From contig JANXSF010000110.1 of assembly GCA_025352795.1 (NCBI GenBank), positions 1 through 33,900 on the forward strand: a stretch of 33,900 bases of DNA, given 5' to 3'. Every line of letters starts with the position of its first letter. The first letter of the stretch is position 1. A program made the position numbers and the translations under genes. Shown here piece by piece: positions 1-6,852 of the stretch. Source of the DNA: Acidobacteriota bacterium. Lineage in GTDB: Bacteria > Acidobacteriota > Terriglobia > Bryobacterales > Bryobacteraceae. The notes beneath the pieces were generated by a model. That model was not told the origin of the DNA. It ran no database searches and was given only the letters and a program-made list of their open reading frames with translations.

Positions 1-449
1 GCGGCTTTGTTCTTCCTGAATTCGGCCCAGGGAAACAAGGAAAGACACAGATCGATGGTGGTCGAATCCAAGGCATACAACGCGTGATCCAACTCAACAC
101 CAATGTCTTGGCAGGAGTACAAAGGGCGTGCGATCCGTATCAGGACTTGCGCGAAGTCGGCATAGATCCGCCAGTCGTGGGTATCGTTAGCGTCGGCCAG
201 GGTAGCTCGTGACACGCGGCCATGAAAACCCATATGGTAGAGTTTGCCGCCCAACGCTCGCAGGCATGCTTCTATGTCGCGCAGCCCGTCCCTGTAAGTG
301 AGTTGGGCGAAGGCCATCGCCAGATATTGATCCCAGCAGGAGAAGCCTCTTGAACGGGTATCGCCACCATAACGGGAGACGCAGCGTCGAAATTCACGGT
401 CAGGCAAAAAGCCCAATAACTGGGAGAAGATGGTTCGGCCTTGGTTCAC
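1..449 (-). CDS. IS4-family transposase, N-terminal part (runs off left edge)
   Basis: The minus strand is open from a GTG at 447-449 to the window edge, about 149 codons. The reading starts NQGRTIFSQLLGFLP and continues with RGFSCWDQYLAMAFAQLTYR, GKLYHMGFHGRVSRATLADA and ALDSTTIDLCLSLFPWAEF. These match the N-terminal domain (DUF4372 type) and first catalytic Asp region of IS4-family DDE transposases. The enzyme would cut and move its own IS element. The start is set by an in-frame stop just upstream and by the usual NQG start of the family; the family normally uses ATG, so GTG may be a weak or mutated start. The C-terminal catalytic part lies outside the window, so I cannot say whether the element is intact. 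Terminal inverted repeats were not resolved; the IS end probably lies between 449 and about 600. Confidence 0.85.
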   Translation of the reverse strand, partial: MNQGRTIFSQLLGFLPDREFRRCVSRYGGDTRSRGFSCWDQYLAMAFAQLTYRDGLRDIEACLRALGGKLYHMGFHGRVSRATLADANDTHDWRIYADFAQVLIRIARPLYSCQDIGVELDHALYALDSTTIDLCLSLFPWAEFRKNKA

Positions 450-623
450 TCACCATTGTGGCTCCAGCCGTCTTTTCTCGATTCTCGCCGCCGGTTTTGC
501 TTCTAGCAAATTCAAATCGCGGCAACCTAAATCTGTGCTTAACTTGAACTAAAGACATCACATGCCAACACTGAATTCTTCGTTAGCCGGACACTACTGA
601 TTCAACTTCATGAATACGAGGGT

Positions 624-899
624 TTGCTTTTCAGCGATCCACAGGCTTTTGCAAACGGCATAAACAAGGCCAATCTCGCGGCCACTTTTAAAGGTGTGAG
701 AGACGACTTCGATACGCCAGAACACATCAATGACGCCCCGGAGACGGCTCCATCAAAGCGCATCAAGGCCGTCTGCACCTATTCGAAGGTCATCGACGGG
801 ACGAAAGCTGCGAAGGCGGTAGGACTTCGGCGCATGAGGACCGAATGCCCACACTTCCATGAATGGGTGGGCATGTTGGAGACGCTTCCAAAGCTTTAA
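624..899 (+). CDS. Hypothetical short ORF, possibly a decayed gene remnant
   Basis: An open frame of 91 codons starts at a TTG at 624; no ATG or GTG occurs between it and the upstream in-frame stop at 597-599. I do not recognise the product. It is hydrophilic, without signal peptide or membrane segment, and carries no motif I can name. It lies between the IS4 transposase and a gene-poor stretch, has no clear ribosome binding site, and may be the tail of a gene whose start was lost. It may also be a chance ORF. Confidence 0.25.
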   Translation: MLFSDPQAFANGINKANLAATFKGVRDDFDTPEHINDAPETAPSKRIKAVCTYSKVIDGTKAAKAVGLRRMRTECPHFHEWVGMLETLPKL

Positions 900-1515
900 G
901 AAGCGTGGGACTATTCAGGAAAGTTTGTGCCGGGTATCAGCTTGGGAAAATCGGTCGGAATGTGGCCGTAAAGGTCGAGCGCGTCGCGCAGGTCCCTGAG
1001 TGCCTTCTCATGGATCACATTCACTCGCAATCTACGCGGTGAACTCGGACGGCACAATGTCAGATGTCCCCAATTCGAAGATTTACTGGCCGCCTCTCAA
1101 AGAGCCCCTGCCCAAACGGTAATTCGTAACACGATTTCGCGGCAAATGCCGTGATGCGATCGCCCGGTCACGTCACTCGCTGCCCGTTGAGCCCTGGCGA
1201 CGGACGGGTTTTCCGCTGACTGGTTTCAAAACATTTCAAATGCTTCCATTCAAGACTACCGTAGCAGTATTTGCGATGTTGTTCTCACATGGAATTATCA
1301 AGACGTCCAAAATCCGTCCAGTTGAAAACATTTATCCGTTCCCGTTTTCCTGTCAGGCTCTTCTTGTGTGAGAATCGACCTCCGCTCCAGGCTCTTCTTG
1401 CATGAGACAAGACTGTACCAAGCAAACAACAAAGGGTTCTTGTTATCCTGCGGAGTAAACACTGTTTTGGAAGTGACTGAGTTACACCAGGAAGGGCGTA
1501 AGCGCATTACTGCCG
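900..1515. other. Gene-poor region between IS4 remnant and argJ
   Basis: No convincing gene. Short readings exist on both strands around 911-1122: a minus-strand frame ending at a TAG at 911-913 that includes KALRDLRDALDLYGHIPTDF, and a plus-strand frame ending at a TAA near 1120 that includes LAIYAVNSDGTMSDVPNSK. They overlap in antisense, both are short, and neither has a good start, so at most one is a real gene tail. The part from about 1230 to 1515 is the presumed argJ leader and holds a 20-bp direct repeat (1354-1373 and 1388-1407). Confidence 0.5.
1354..1407. repeat. Two-copy direct repeat in the argJ leader
   Basis: The 20-bp unit at 1354-1373 recurs at 1388-1407 with two mismatches, giving a 34-bp period. 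It lies about 110-160 bp upstream of the argJ start. Spacing close to three helical turns could suit tandem regulator binding, but no recognisable ARG-box palindrome is present. It may be a simple local duplication. Confidence 0.5.
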
Positions 1516-2748
1516 ATGCCTTCTGGAACGGCCAGCACCCAACTGATCACGCAACACTTGGAGGCTAGTTTGTTCCCTCTGCCCATAGGCTATCGCTATG
1601 CAGCCGCCCACGCAGGCATCCGCAAGGATAAGCGTCATGACCTTGCTTTGATTGTTTCCGATGCCACTGCATCCGCTGCTGGAGTGTTCACCAAGAACCT
1701 TGTTCAAGCTGCGCCGGTTCTGCTATCGAAGGCCAATTTGAAGGCGTCCCGTGGAAAGGCCAGCGTCATTGTGGTGAATGCCGGAAATGCAAATTGCGCG
1801 ACACGCACTGGGGCCAAGGTTGCTCTGGATACCTGTAAAGCTGTCGCGAAAGCGCTGCGTATTCCTGTGGAACATGTACTGCCTGCGTCCACTGGTGTGA
1901 TCGGGGTCGAAATGGATGGTTCGAAACTCACCACTGCAATGCCCTCTCTGGTGGCGTCTCTGGGTGGTGATTTTGAATCGGTTGCCAAAGCGATGCTTAC
2001 CACTGACCTTGTTCCCAAGCGGGCCGCCGCACGCCTGGCAACTAAGGGCGGAACGGTCACCCTTTCCGGTATGACGAAAGGTTCCGGCATGATTCATCCG
2101 ATGATGGCCACCACCCTGGGCTTCGTGATGACCGATGCTCGCCTATCGCCCACTGACTTGAAACCTATGTTGCAGAGGGCGACGGCACGTAGCTTTAATC
2201 GTTTATCAGTGGATGGGGACATGTCCACCAACGACACCATTTTTCTGCTAGCCAATGGTGCATCGGGCTCTGCATTAACGGTTAAAGAAATGCTGTTGTT
2301 TGAAGAAGCGCTAACACATCTACTGGAAGATTTGGCGATTCAAATTGCCCGTGACGGTGAAGGGGCCACTAAGTTAGTCACCATTGATGTAGCCGGGACT
2401 CGCAATGAAGCCGATGCCGAAACCATTGCCCGAGCCATAGCAAATTCGCCTCTTGTAAAAACTGCTATTTATGGAAACGATGCGAATTGGGGTCGTATTC
2501 TTGCTGCCGCAGGCTATGCTGGTGTGAAGTTTGATCCAGCTCACGTTGAAATTGACTTGCAAGGTGTGACTGTTTGTCGTAGTGGTTTGGCAGCTAAGTT
2601 TAATGAAGAGGAATTAAAGTATTTGCTGAACACGCCTGACGTTCGCATTGATTTGCGCATTCAAGGGAAAGGCAAAGGTCGTGCGCGTTTCTTCACTTGT
2701 GATTTTACGGAAGGCTATATCAAGATCAACGCAAGTTATCGGTCGTAA
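1516..2748 (+). CDS. argJ: Bifunctional glutamate N-acetyltransferase / amino-acid acetyltransferase ArgJ
   Basis: ArgJ moves the acetyl group from N-acetylornithine to glutamate, and often also makes N-acetylglutamate from acetyl-CoA; it closes the cyclic arginine pathway in the cytoplasm. The 410-aa product has the usual family length. Visible family signatures are VIVVNAGNANCATR near residues 84-97, ASTGVIGVEMD near 124-134, KGSGMIHPMMATTLGFVM near 188-205, and a C-terminal DFTEGYIKINASYRS. The precursor is cleaved autocatalytically before Thr199 in the MAT|T stretch, and that Thr becomes the nucleophile of the beta chain. The ATG at 1516 is used; a GGAAGG tract lies rather far upstream (about 1491), so the start is not firmly fixed. 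A small exported protein gene follows after 5 nt and is probably cotranscribed. No other arg gene is nearby. Confidence 0.96.
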   Translation: MPSGTASTQLITQHLEASLFPLPIGYRYAAAHAGIRKDKRHDLALIVSDATASAAGVFTKNLVQAAPVLLSKANLKASRGKASVIVVNAGNANCATRTGAKVALDTCKAVAKALRIPVEHVLPASTGVIGVEMDGSKLTTAMPSLVASLGGDFESVAKAMLTTDLVPKRAAARLATKGGTVTLSGMTKGSGMIHPMMATTLGFVMTDARLSPTDLKPMLQRATARSFNRLSVDGDMSTNDTIFLLANGASGSALTVKEMLLFEEALTHLLEDLAIQIARDGEGATKLVTIDVAGTRNEADAETIARAIANSPLVKTAIYGNDANWGRILAAAGYAGVKFDPAHVEIDLQGVTVCRSGLAAKFNEEELKYLLNTPDVRIDLRIQGKGKGRARFFTCDFTEGYIKINASYRS

Positions 2749-2753
2749 TCAAC

Positions 2754-3164
2754 ATGCACCTGGGACGCCGCCAATTCGCTGCTGTGCTGATCGGTTCCAG
2801 CGGCATGTCCGCGCAGTCTGAAGAGGTATCGCATGAAACGCTGCTGGAAGTGTTGGGCGAATTCACTGCGGCCCTGAGTGAAGGCAACGCCGAGGCCGCC
2901 ATCGGCCTAACTGACTTCGCAACTGGTACCATGGCCAGGCAACTACGCGATTTACTGGCGAGTAGCGAGATCGGCTCCGCGATCGACCCGGTGGAATGGA
3001 TCGGACCACTTACTGTTCAACTGGATTGGCTTCTGGAAATTCGCTCGTCGGAAGCGGTGGGAACGGTGATTCGCAAACGTGAAAAAGTTACTTGCCGATT
3101 CGTTAGAAAAGGAAAGCGATGGAAAATTGCCTCGCTGGAACCGACCGCGTTCTTTCATAACTAA
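2754..3164 (+). CDS. Small exported protein, NTF2/SnoaL-like fold suspected
   Basis: The 136-aa product begins with MHLGRRQFAAVLIGSSG, a twin-arginine-like or short signal segment. It then reads like an NTF2-type domain: an initial helix (LLEVLGEFTAALSEGNAEAA), middle helices, and closing strands (VTCRFVRKGKRWKIASLE). That final pattern of a Lys/Trp-rich strand pair is common in SnoaL/DUF4440-like proteins, which have very diverse roles, so no reaction can be assigned. The gene starts 5 nt after argJ and is likely cotranscribed. Its end overlaps by 4 bp the end of the convergent gene at 3161-3868, which encodes two clear NTF2-like domains; the two may be functionally related. Confidence 0.7.
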   Translation: MHLGRRQFAAVLIGSSGMSAQSEEVSHETLLEVLGEFTAALSEGNAEAAIGLTDFATGTMARQLRDLLASSEIGSAIDPVEWIGPLTVQLDWLLEIRSSEAVGTVIRKREKVTCRFVRKGKRWKIASLEPTAFFHN

Positions 3165-3868
3165 GGACAGTTACAGGCTCGGCAACCTTTGTCGAAAACA
3201 ACTTTCCACTGTCCATTTGCTTCACGACGCCAGACTGAATTGAATGTTCCGGTGCGCTTGCCCGACGGGTCTTTGACAGGCCCTGAGGAAAGCGCCAGAG
3301 TGCCTGAGGCGTTCACTTCGATTCGATCTGGATCCCATGAGAATGGGGCTTGCGGACCTTCGTAAAAATCCTTCCAGTCTTTGGCGACATTGTCAGCACC
3401 GCGCAATGGCTGTGCGCCTGAAAAAAAGATGGCATCCTTAGCCAGGAAAGAAACAAAAGCGGCGTGATCGCGATCAGCCATTGATTTCGCGAATCCTCTT
3501 TCTGCCTGGCGCACCTGTTCTTGCAGTTCCCCTGGCGTGGCAACGAAGGGCGCGCACTGGCAAGTTGGACAACTATAATCCAGCACAGCCTTCCAACTGC
3601 CGTTCGATTCCAATCTCCAAATGGAGTTGAATTTGGTTCCACTTACTAACGCCAGCTTTCCTGAATCAAGAACTTCGATCTGCTGTGGCTCCCAGCCGGC
3701 ACCTTTGAGTGAAAGGAAGATTGCATCGGCTGCCAGAAACTTGTTGGATGTCGTAAGCTTATCTTCGGCCATTGCTTTAGCGAATGCAGCTGCTGTTTCA
3801 CGCACCTTCGCTGTAACTTCAGCGTTGGTTCCGGCCATTAATAAAAAGGCGATGGGCAAGGTCAGCAT
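3161..3868 (-). CDS. Exported tandem DUF4440/NTF2-like protein with two CxxCxC ends
   Basis: The 235-aa product has a short hydrophobic N-terminus (MLTLPIAFLLMAGTNA) that looks like a signal peptide. Two homologous halves follow, about residues 20-105 and 116-235. Shared landmarks are AFAKAMAEDK / GFAKSMADRD, FLAADAIFLS / FLAKDAIFFS, IEVLDSGKLALVSG / IEVNASGTLALSSG and FNSIWRLESNGSWK / FNSVWRREANGQWK. The second half is clearly a DUF4440/SnoaL-like domain. Each half ends in a Cys cluster: C100-x2-C103-x-C105 and C229-x2-C232-x-C234, the latter at the very C-terminus. Such clusters are not a usual part of the family and suggest metal binding or disulfides. It is divergent from bluB (16 bp apart) and converges on the small NTF2-like gene. 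Function unknown. Confidence 0.8.
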   Translation of the reverse strand: MLTLPIAFLLMAGTNAEVTAKVRETAAAFAKAMAEDKLTTSNKFLAADAIFLSLKGAGWEPQQIEVLDSGKLALVSGTKFNSIWRLESNGSWKAVLDYSCPTCQCAPFVATPGELQEQVRQAERGFAKSMADRDHAAFVSFLAKDAIFFSGAQPLRGADNVAKDWKDFYEGPQAPFSWDPDRIEVNASGTLALSSGPVKDPSGKRTGTFNSVWRREANGQWKVVFDKGCRACNCP

Positions 3869-3884
3869 GCACTTAGTTTAACTT

Positions 3885-4544
3885 GTGTGCGAAGCTATCG
3901 GATGCGTGTGCGTTCCTATTTTTAGTCCTGAATTCCGTGACGATCTTGAGAAGCTCCTGGTGTGGCGGCGTGATGTCCGGCACTTTCACACAACTCCGAT
4001 AGACCCTGCGCTGGTGGATAACTTGTTACGCCAGGCAATGCTTGCCCCATCGGTCGGATTTTCTCAACCATGGCGATGGGTGTTGGTGGAAGATGCGGCA
4101 CGGCGTTTGACGATAAAGGAAAACTTCGCCATGGCCAATGCCAGTGCGCTTGCAAATTATCAAGGGGAGCAAGCTGCGGAATATGGTCGTCTAAAATTGG
4201 CCGGATTGCACGAAGCTCCAGTGCACATTGCTGTCTTTGCCGATGTAGAGGCAGCCACTGGTTCTGGTCTTGGACGTCAGACTATGCCGCAGACACTAAC
4301 CTGGTCCGTAGTGATGGCGATTCATACGTTGTGGCTGGCCGCACAAGCGGAAGGGTTGGGCTTGGGCTGGGTTTCCATTCTGGATCCAATTGCCGCGCAA
4401 ACATGCCTGGACGTCCCAAATCACTGGACATTTCTAGCCTACCTTTGTTTGGGTTGGCCAGTTGAGCCGAGTCAGGATCCACTATTGGAACGCGCTGGAT
4501 GGGAACGGCGGTTAGCATTGGATCAGTTAATTTTCCGGCGATAA
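3885..4544 (+). CDS. bluB: 5,6-dimethylbenzimidazole synthase BluB
   Basis: BluB is a nitroreductase-fold enzyme that uses O2 to fragment reduced FMN into 5,6-dimethylbenzimidazole, the lower axial ligand of cobalamin. The 219-aa product carries VWRRDVRHF near residues 26-34, LAPSVGFSQPWRW near 53-65, GLGRQTMPQTL near 128-138, and EGLGLGWVSILDP near 156-168. All are hallmark BluB blocks that separate it from ordinary nitroreductases. The GTG at 3885 gives the longest frame, but GTG at 3906 is also possible; neither has a clear ribosome binding site. No other cobalamin gene and no obvious B12 riboswitch is seen nearby, so it acts as a standalone gene, perhaps supporting salvage and remodelling. 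Confidence 0.93.
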   Translation: MCEAIGCVCVPIFSPEFRDDLEKLLVWRRDVRHFHTTPIDPALVDNLLRQAMLAPSVGFSQPWRWVLVEDAARRLTIKENFAMANASALANYQGEQAAEYGRLKLAGLHEAPVHIAVFADVEAATGSGLGRQTMPQTLTWSVVMAIHTLWLAAQAEGLGLGWVSILDPIAAQTCLDVPNHWTFLAYLCLGWPVEPSQDPLLERAGWERRLALDQLIFRR

Positions 4545-4545
4545 G

Positions 4546-4574
4546 TTAGTTTAAATCACAAAGTCTAATATAAT
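4546..4574 (+). promoter_or_regulatory. Candidate sigma70-type promoter for the GlcG-like gene
   Basis: A perfect TATAAT occurs at 4569-4574, with a weak TTAGTT at 4546-4551 at a 17-bp spacing. It lies in the AT-rich gap just after bluB and about 50 bp before the ATG at 4627. This is a motif match only. Confidence 0.4.
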
Positions 4575-4626
4575 TTGATAAGTACCCCAGCAGGTAAAAA
4601 CTCAACGATTTAAAGGATTAGACCGA

Positions 4627-5421
4627 ATGAAGAAGACACAGTTATTTACCATGGCTTGGACGATGGCCTGTTTACTTACCGGACCAAGTATTGGATTGTT
4701 ACGTGCAGATGACGGCGGGGCAGCCCGGGCATGTCGGAATTTGCCATCGCACGCAGCCTTGAAAGCGGCATTGATTGCGGCACGAACGCAAGCCAACGGC
4801 GGGTTCAACCTGGACATGTGGGGCACCATTGTGAATCGCGATGGAGTGGTTTGCGCAGTTGCTTTCACGGGAACGGACCGTGGTCAACAGTGGCCTGGAA
4901 GTCGGGTGATTTCAGCTCAAAAAGCCAACACCGCCAATGCCTTCAGCCTTCCTGGACTGGTCCTTTCCACGGCCAATCTGTTTAGCGCCGTACAGCCTGG
5001 GGGCAGCTTATTTGGTTTGCAAGCGAGCAATCCAGTGAGCACGTCGGTAGCTTACGGAGGAAATTCAGCCGATTTTGGCCAAGCGAATGATCCGATGATG
5101 GGCAGCCGAATTGGCGGCGTGAATGTGTTTGGTGGCGGCCTGGCTCTGTACAACTCAACCCACGTTCTGATTGGAGGCCTTGGAGTAAGTGGTGATTCAT
5201 CCTGTGCCGATCACAATATTGCCTGGCGAACACGTCGTAATCTGAATCTGTCGTTCGTTCCTGGTGGAGTAAGTGGCGACGCTACTCGTCCGGATAACAT
5301 TGTTTACGATATTACCAATGCGCCTGGTCTGGGACTTGGAGTAAGTGCTGGTGGTTGGGGACATCCAGCATGCAGCGCTACAGCCACCGGAATTTCCGCA
5401 ACATTACCCGTTAAACAGTAA
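4627..5421 (+). CDS. Secreted GlcG/HbpS-like (DUF336) heme-binding-type protein
   Basis: The 264-aa product has a signal peptide (MKKTQLFTMAWTMACLLTGP, cleavage likely after LLRA near residue 27) and so is exported. The mature part follows the GlcG/HbpS alpha-beta-alpha pattern: an N-terminal helix with AALKAALIAARTQANGG, a strand carrying IVNRDGVVCAVAFTG, VISAQKANTANAFS, PGGSLFGLQAS, and the glycine-rich VNVFGGGLALY...IGGLGVSGDSSCADH. Members of this fold bind heme or small molecules; HbpS is a heme sensor and degrader, and GlcG is of unknown role. Cys residues near the C-terminus may form disulfides. ATTAAAGGATTAG-like sequence just before the ATG supplies a ribosome binding site. The ligand is not known. 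Confidence 0.85.
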   Translation: MKKTQLFTMAWTMACLLTGPSIGLLRADDGGAARACRNLPSHAALKAALIAARTQANGGFNLDMWGTIVNRDGVVCAVAFTGTDRGQQWPGSRVISAQKANTANAFSLPGLVLSTANLFSAVQPGGSLFGLQASNPVSTSVAYGGNSADFGQANDPMMGSRIGGVNVFGGGLALYNSTHVLIGGLGVSGDSSCADHNIAWRTRRNLNLSFVPGGVSGDATRPDNIVYDITNAPGLGLGVSAGGWGHPACSATATGISATLPVKQ

Positions 5422-5433
5422 GTGGCCGTCTTT

Positions 5434-5465
5434 GTGGGCTTTGCTTTTTTAGAGCCAAGCCCCAC
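5434..5465. terminator. Possible hairpin between convergent genes
   Basis: GTGGGCTT at 5434-5441 can pair with AAGCCCCAC at 5457-5465, with one bulge, around a T-rich loop. It lies between the stop of the GlcG-like gene and the end of the convergent minus-strand gene. There is no U-tract after the stem on either strand, so termination activity is uncertain. Confidence 0.35.
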
Positions 5466-5472
5466 TAAGACA

Positions 5473-6132
5473 TCAAATTTTCAGCCAATCCATCGGCACA
5501 TCTTCTAACTCCTCAACATGACTCAACAAGGCGGGACACAAGTCTTTTCCGGGGTGGTCATATTGCAGTGTTCTGCTGGTCACTGCAAGGAGCGAGTCTG
5601 CATATAATTCCGAACAAATCAGCTTAGAGCGGGACTTGGTGCCAGCTTTCTGTGGAAGGTGTAATCCCTTATTCGACCGTAAGTAGATTTTAATCGCGCT
5701 CACAATGCCATAGGACGTGCCGATTTGCAGGGCAGCGGACACGGCAATCTTCCAGCGGGAATCGACGTCAAGGCCGGGGAAACGTCGAAACCGAACCCGA
5801 TGGGCGGCTAGTGAATCCAGCAAAGAAGCCTGCTGGACGCCACTTTTAATGGTGGCCTCGCAAATATTGAACTGCCATCCCAGGTAAACGGCAGCATGAG
5901 TCCACTGGGCGTCGTCTTTATGGTAACCGCCTTTTTTCTGAGTTCTTTGAATCTTTCCCTGGAACGATGTGGGCGAAATAGGCGAAATAAGAATCAAATC
6001 GCCGGGCAGCAGCAGTTCCAGGTTGGGGAGGTGCCCAAGGTCTCGAACCGATTGCGGGAGTGAGGCTGGGACGTGCTGAAAATGCGAACAATGGCGGGGA
6101 AGGTTTTGGGGATCCAAAAATAGCTGCCCCAC
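5473..6132 (-). CDS. Permuted NlpC/P60-like (YiiX/YebB-type) papain-fold protein
   Basis: The 219-aa product matches the circularly permuted NlpC/P60 layout. A 'PGDLILIS' segment (residues 43-50) precedes the His strand QWTHAAVYLGWQ (His79), followed by Glu92 in FNICEAT, then the Cys helix KLICSELYADSL (Cys173). His and Cys are the expected catalytic pair, with the Glu as a possible third residue. Relatives of this superfamily act as amidases or acyltransferases on peptidoglycan or lipids; the substrate here is unknown. No signal peptide is evident, though the start is a GTG with a poor ribosome binding site, so the true N-terminus may differ. It starts 7 nt after the small gene at 6140-6418 and is probably cotranscribed with it. 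Confidence 0.7.
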   Translation of the reverse strand: MGQLFLDPQNLPRHCSHFQHVPASLPQSVRDLGHLPNLELLLPGDLILISPISPTSFQGKIQRTQKKGGYHKDDAQWTHAAVYLGWQFNICEATIKSGVQQASLLDSLAAHRVRFRRFPGLDVDSRWKIAVSAALQIGTSYGIVSAIKIYLRSNKGLHLPQKAGTKSRSKLICSELYADSLLAVTSRTLQYDHPGKDLCPALLSHVEELEDVPMDWLKI

Positions 6133-6139
6133 GTTATAG

Positions 6140-6418
6140 TTAGCTCGCGCCGACGGATTTTGCCGCCGCTTTTTTGGAAATATAGGTCACCCGACCATCC
6201 AAAGATGCAGTGAAGGAGAACAAGGCACCGGGCACCACGCCCAATTCTTTGAAAGATTCACCGTTAAATCCATCAACTTGGTTGAGGGAAAAGCCGATAA
6301 GTTTCATAGAGGTGGTTTCTTCGAGATAGGCTAATCCCATGGTGGGCACTATTCTCACGACTTTACCTTCTTGGCGCATTGTATTTGGATTGGAGGTGAT
6401 TCGCGTGGTCAGCTTCAT
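6140..6418 (-). CDS. Small beta-rich protein, paralogue of the 6544-6849 product
   Basis: This 92-aa protein of unknown function is clearly related to the 101-aa product encoded divergently at 6544. Aligned landmarks: GKVVRI / GKISRI, GLAYLEETTSMK / GIFYVVENTNLR, VDGFNGESFKELGV / LEGYRGETFREIGI, and PGALFSFTA / VGATVRFRT. The order of strands, an aromatic-containing second strand, a loop, then a final 'G-x-x-V/F-x-F' strand resembles a small OB-fold barrel such as a cold-shock domain, but the RNP motifs are absent. It has no signal peptide and is likely cytoplasmic. The stop lies 7 nt before the NlpC/P60-like gene, with which it forms a likely operon. Confidence 0.7.
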   Translation of the reverse strand: MKLTTRITSNPNTMRQEGKVVRIVPTMGLAYLEETTSMKLIGFSLNQVDGFNGESFKELGVVPGALFSFTASLDGRVTYISKKAAAKSVGAS

Positions 6419-6494
6419 ACAAATCCATCATAACGAAGGAAAGCGATTGTGCCGATCACCGAAGGTACTAATTTATCACAGTTGGGACTAAGTT

Positions 6495-6510
6495 GTTTAG
6501 CAGTCTAAAC
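6495..6510. promoter_or_regulatory. Palindrome in the divergent promoter region of the paralogous pair
   Basis: GTTTAG at 6495-6500 and CTAAAC at 6505-6510 form a 6-bp inverted repeat with a 4-bp spacer, in the 125-bp gap between the two divergent paralogues. Size and position suit a dimeric repressor site. GGTACT also occurs twice nearby (around 6464 and 6514). Only the symmetry is seen; no regulator is identified. Confidence 0.4.
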
Positions 6511-6543
6511 TTTCGGTACTTTTAGGTCGATAAGGTAATTGAT

Positions 6544-6849
6544 ATGCTGATCGCTACATTTGCTTCTCCCGCGCATAATGGAATTGTACTTAACAATTTC
6601 CAGGGAGACCTTATCAACTTGGCCAATAGCCTGAATTTGGAAGGAAAAATATCGCGCATCGGAATGATCCCGGGCATTTTCTACGTCGTTGAAAATACGA
6701 ATCTTCGGACGTATGGAATTGATCTTGGCAAACTCGAAGGGTATCGTGGTGAGACTTTTCGCGAAATCGGTATCAAGGTTGGGGCCACAGTTCGTTTCCG
6801 CACTGGGGAAGATCCTCGCATTGTCGCTTCTGCATCGGTAGTTCGTTAG
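6544..6849 (+). CDS. Small beta-rich protein, paralogue of the 6140-6418 product
   Basis: This 101-aa protein of unknown function shares the whole core pattern of its divergent neighbour: GKISRIGMIPGIFYVVENT, GIDLGKLEGYRGETFREIGI and VGATVRFRTG. It has an N-terminal extension of about 33 residues that the neighbour lacks. The core reads as five short strands, consistent with a small barrel of OB or cold-shock type, but no nucleic-acid-binding motif is present. No signal peptide. It converges on the MacB-type permease gene, only 3 bp apart. Its start at ATG 6544 follows an AAGGT tract by a suitable distance. Confidence 0.7.
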   Translation: MLIATFASPAHNGIVLNNFQGDLINLANSLNLEGKISRIGMIPGIFYVVENTNLRTYGIDLGKLEGYRGETFREIGIKVGATVRFRTGEDPRIVASASVVR

Positions 6850-6852
6850 GAT

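Noticed and set aside
350-547. Plus-strand ORF over the left-edge region
   Set aside because: It lies antisense to the IS4 transposase frame, which has clear family motifs; the plus-strand reading has none.
1704-2097. Two long minus-strand ORFs inside argJ
   Set aside because: They are antisense shadows of argJ, with low-complexity composition and no start signal or family motif.
3869-3900. Cobalamin riboswitch before bluB
   Set aside because: The gap to the divergent gene is only 16 bp and no B12-box-like sequence is visible.
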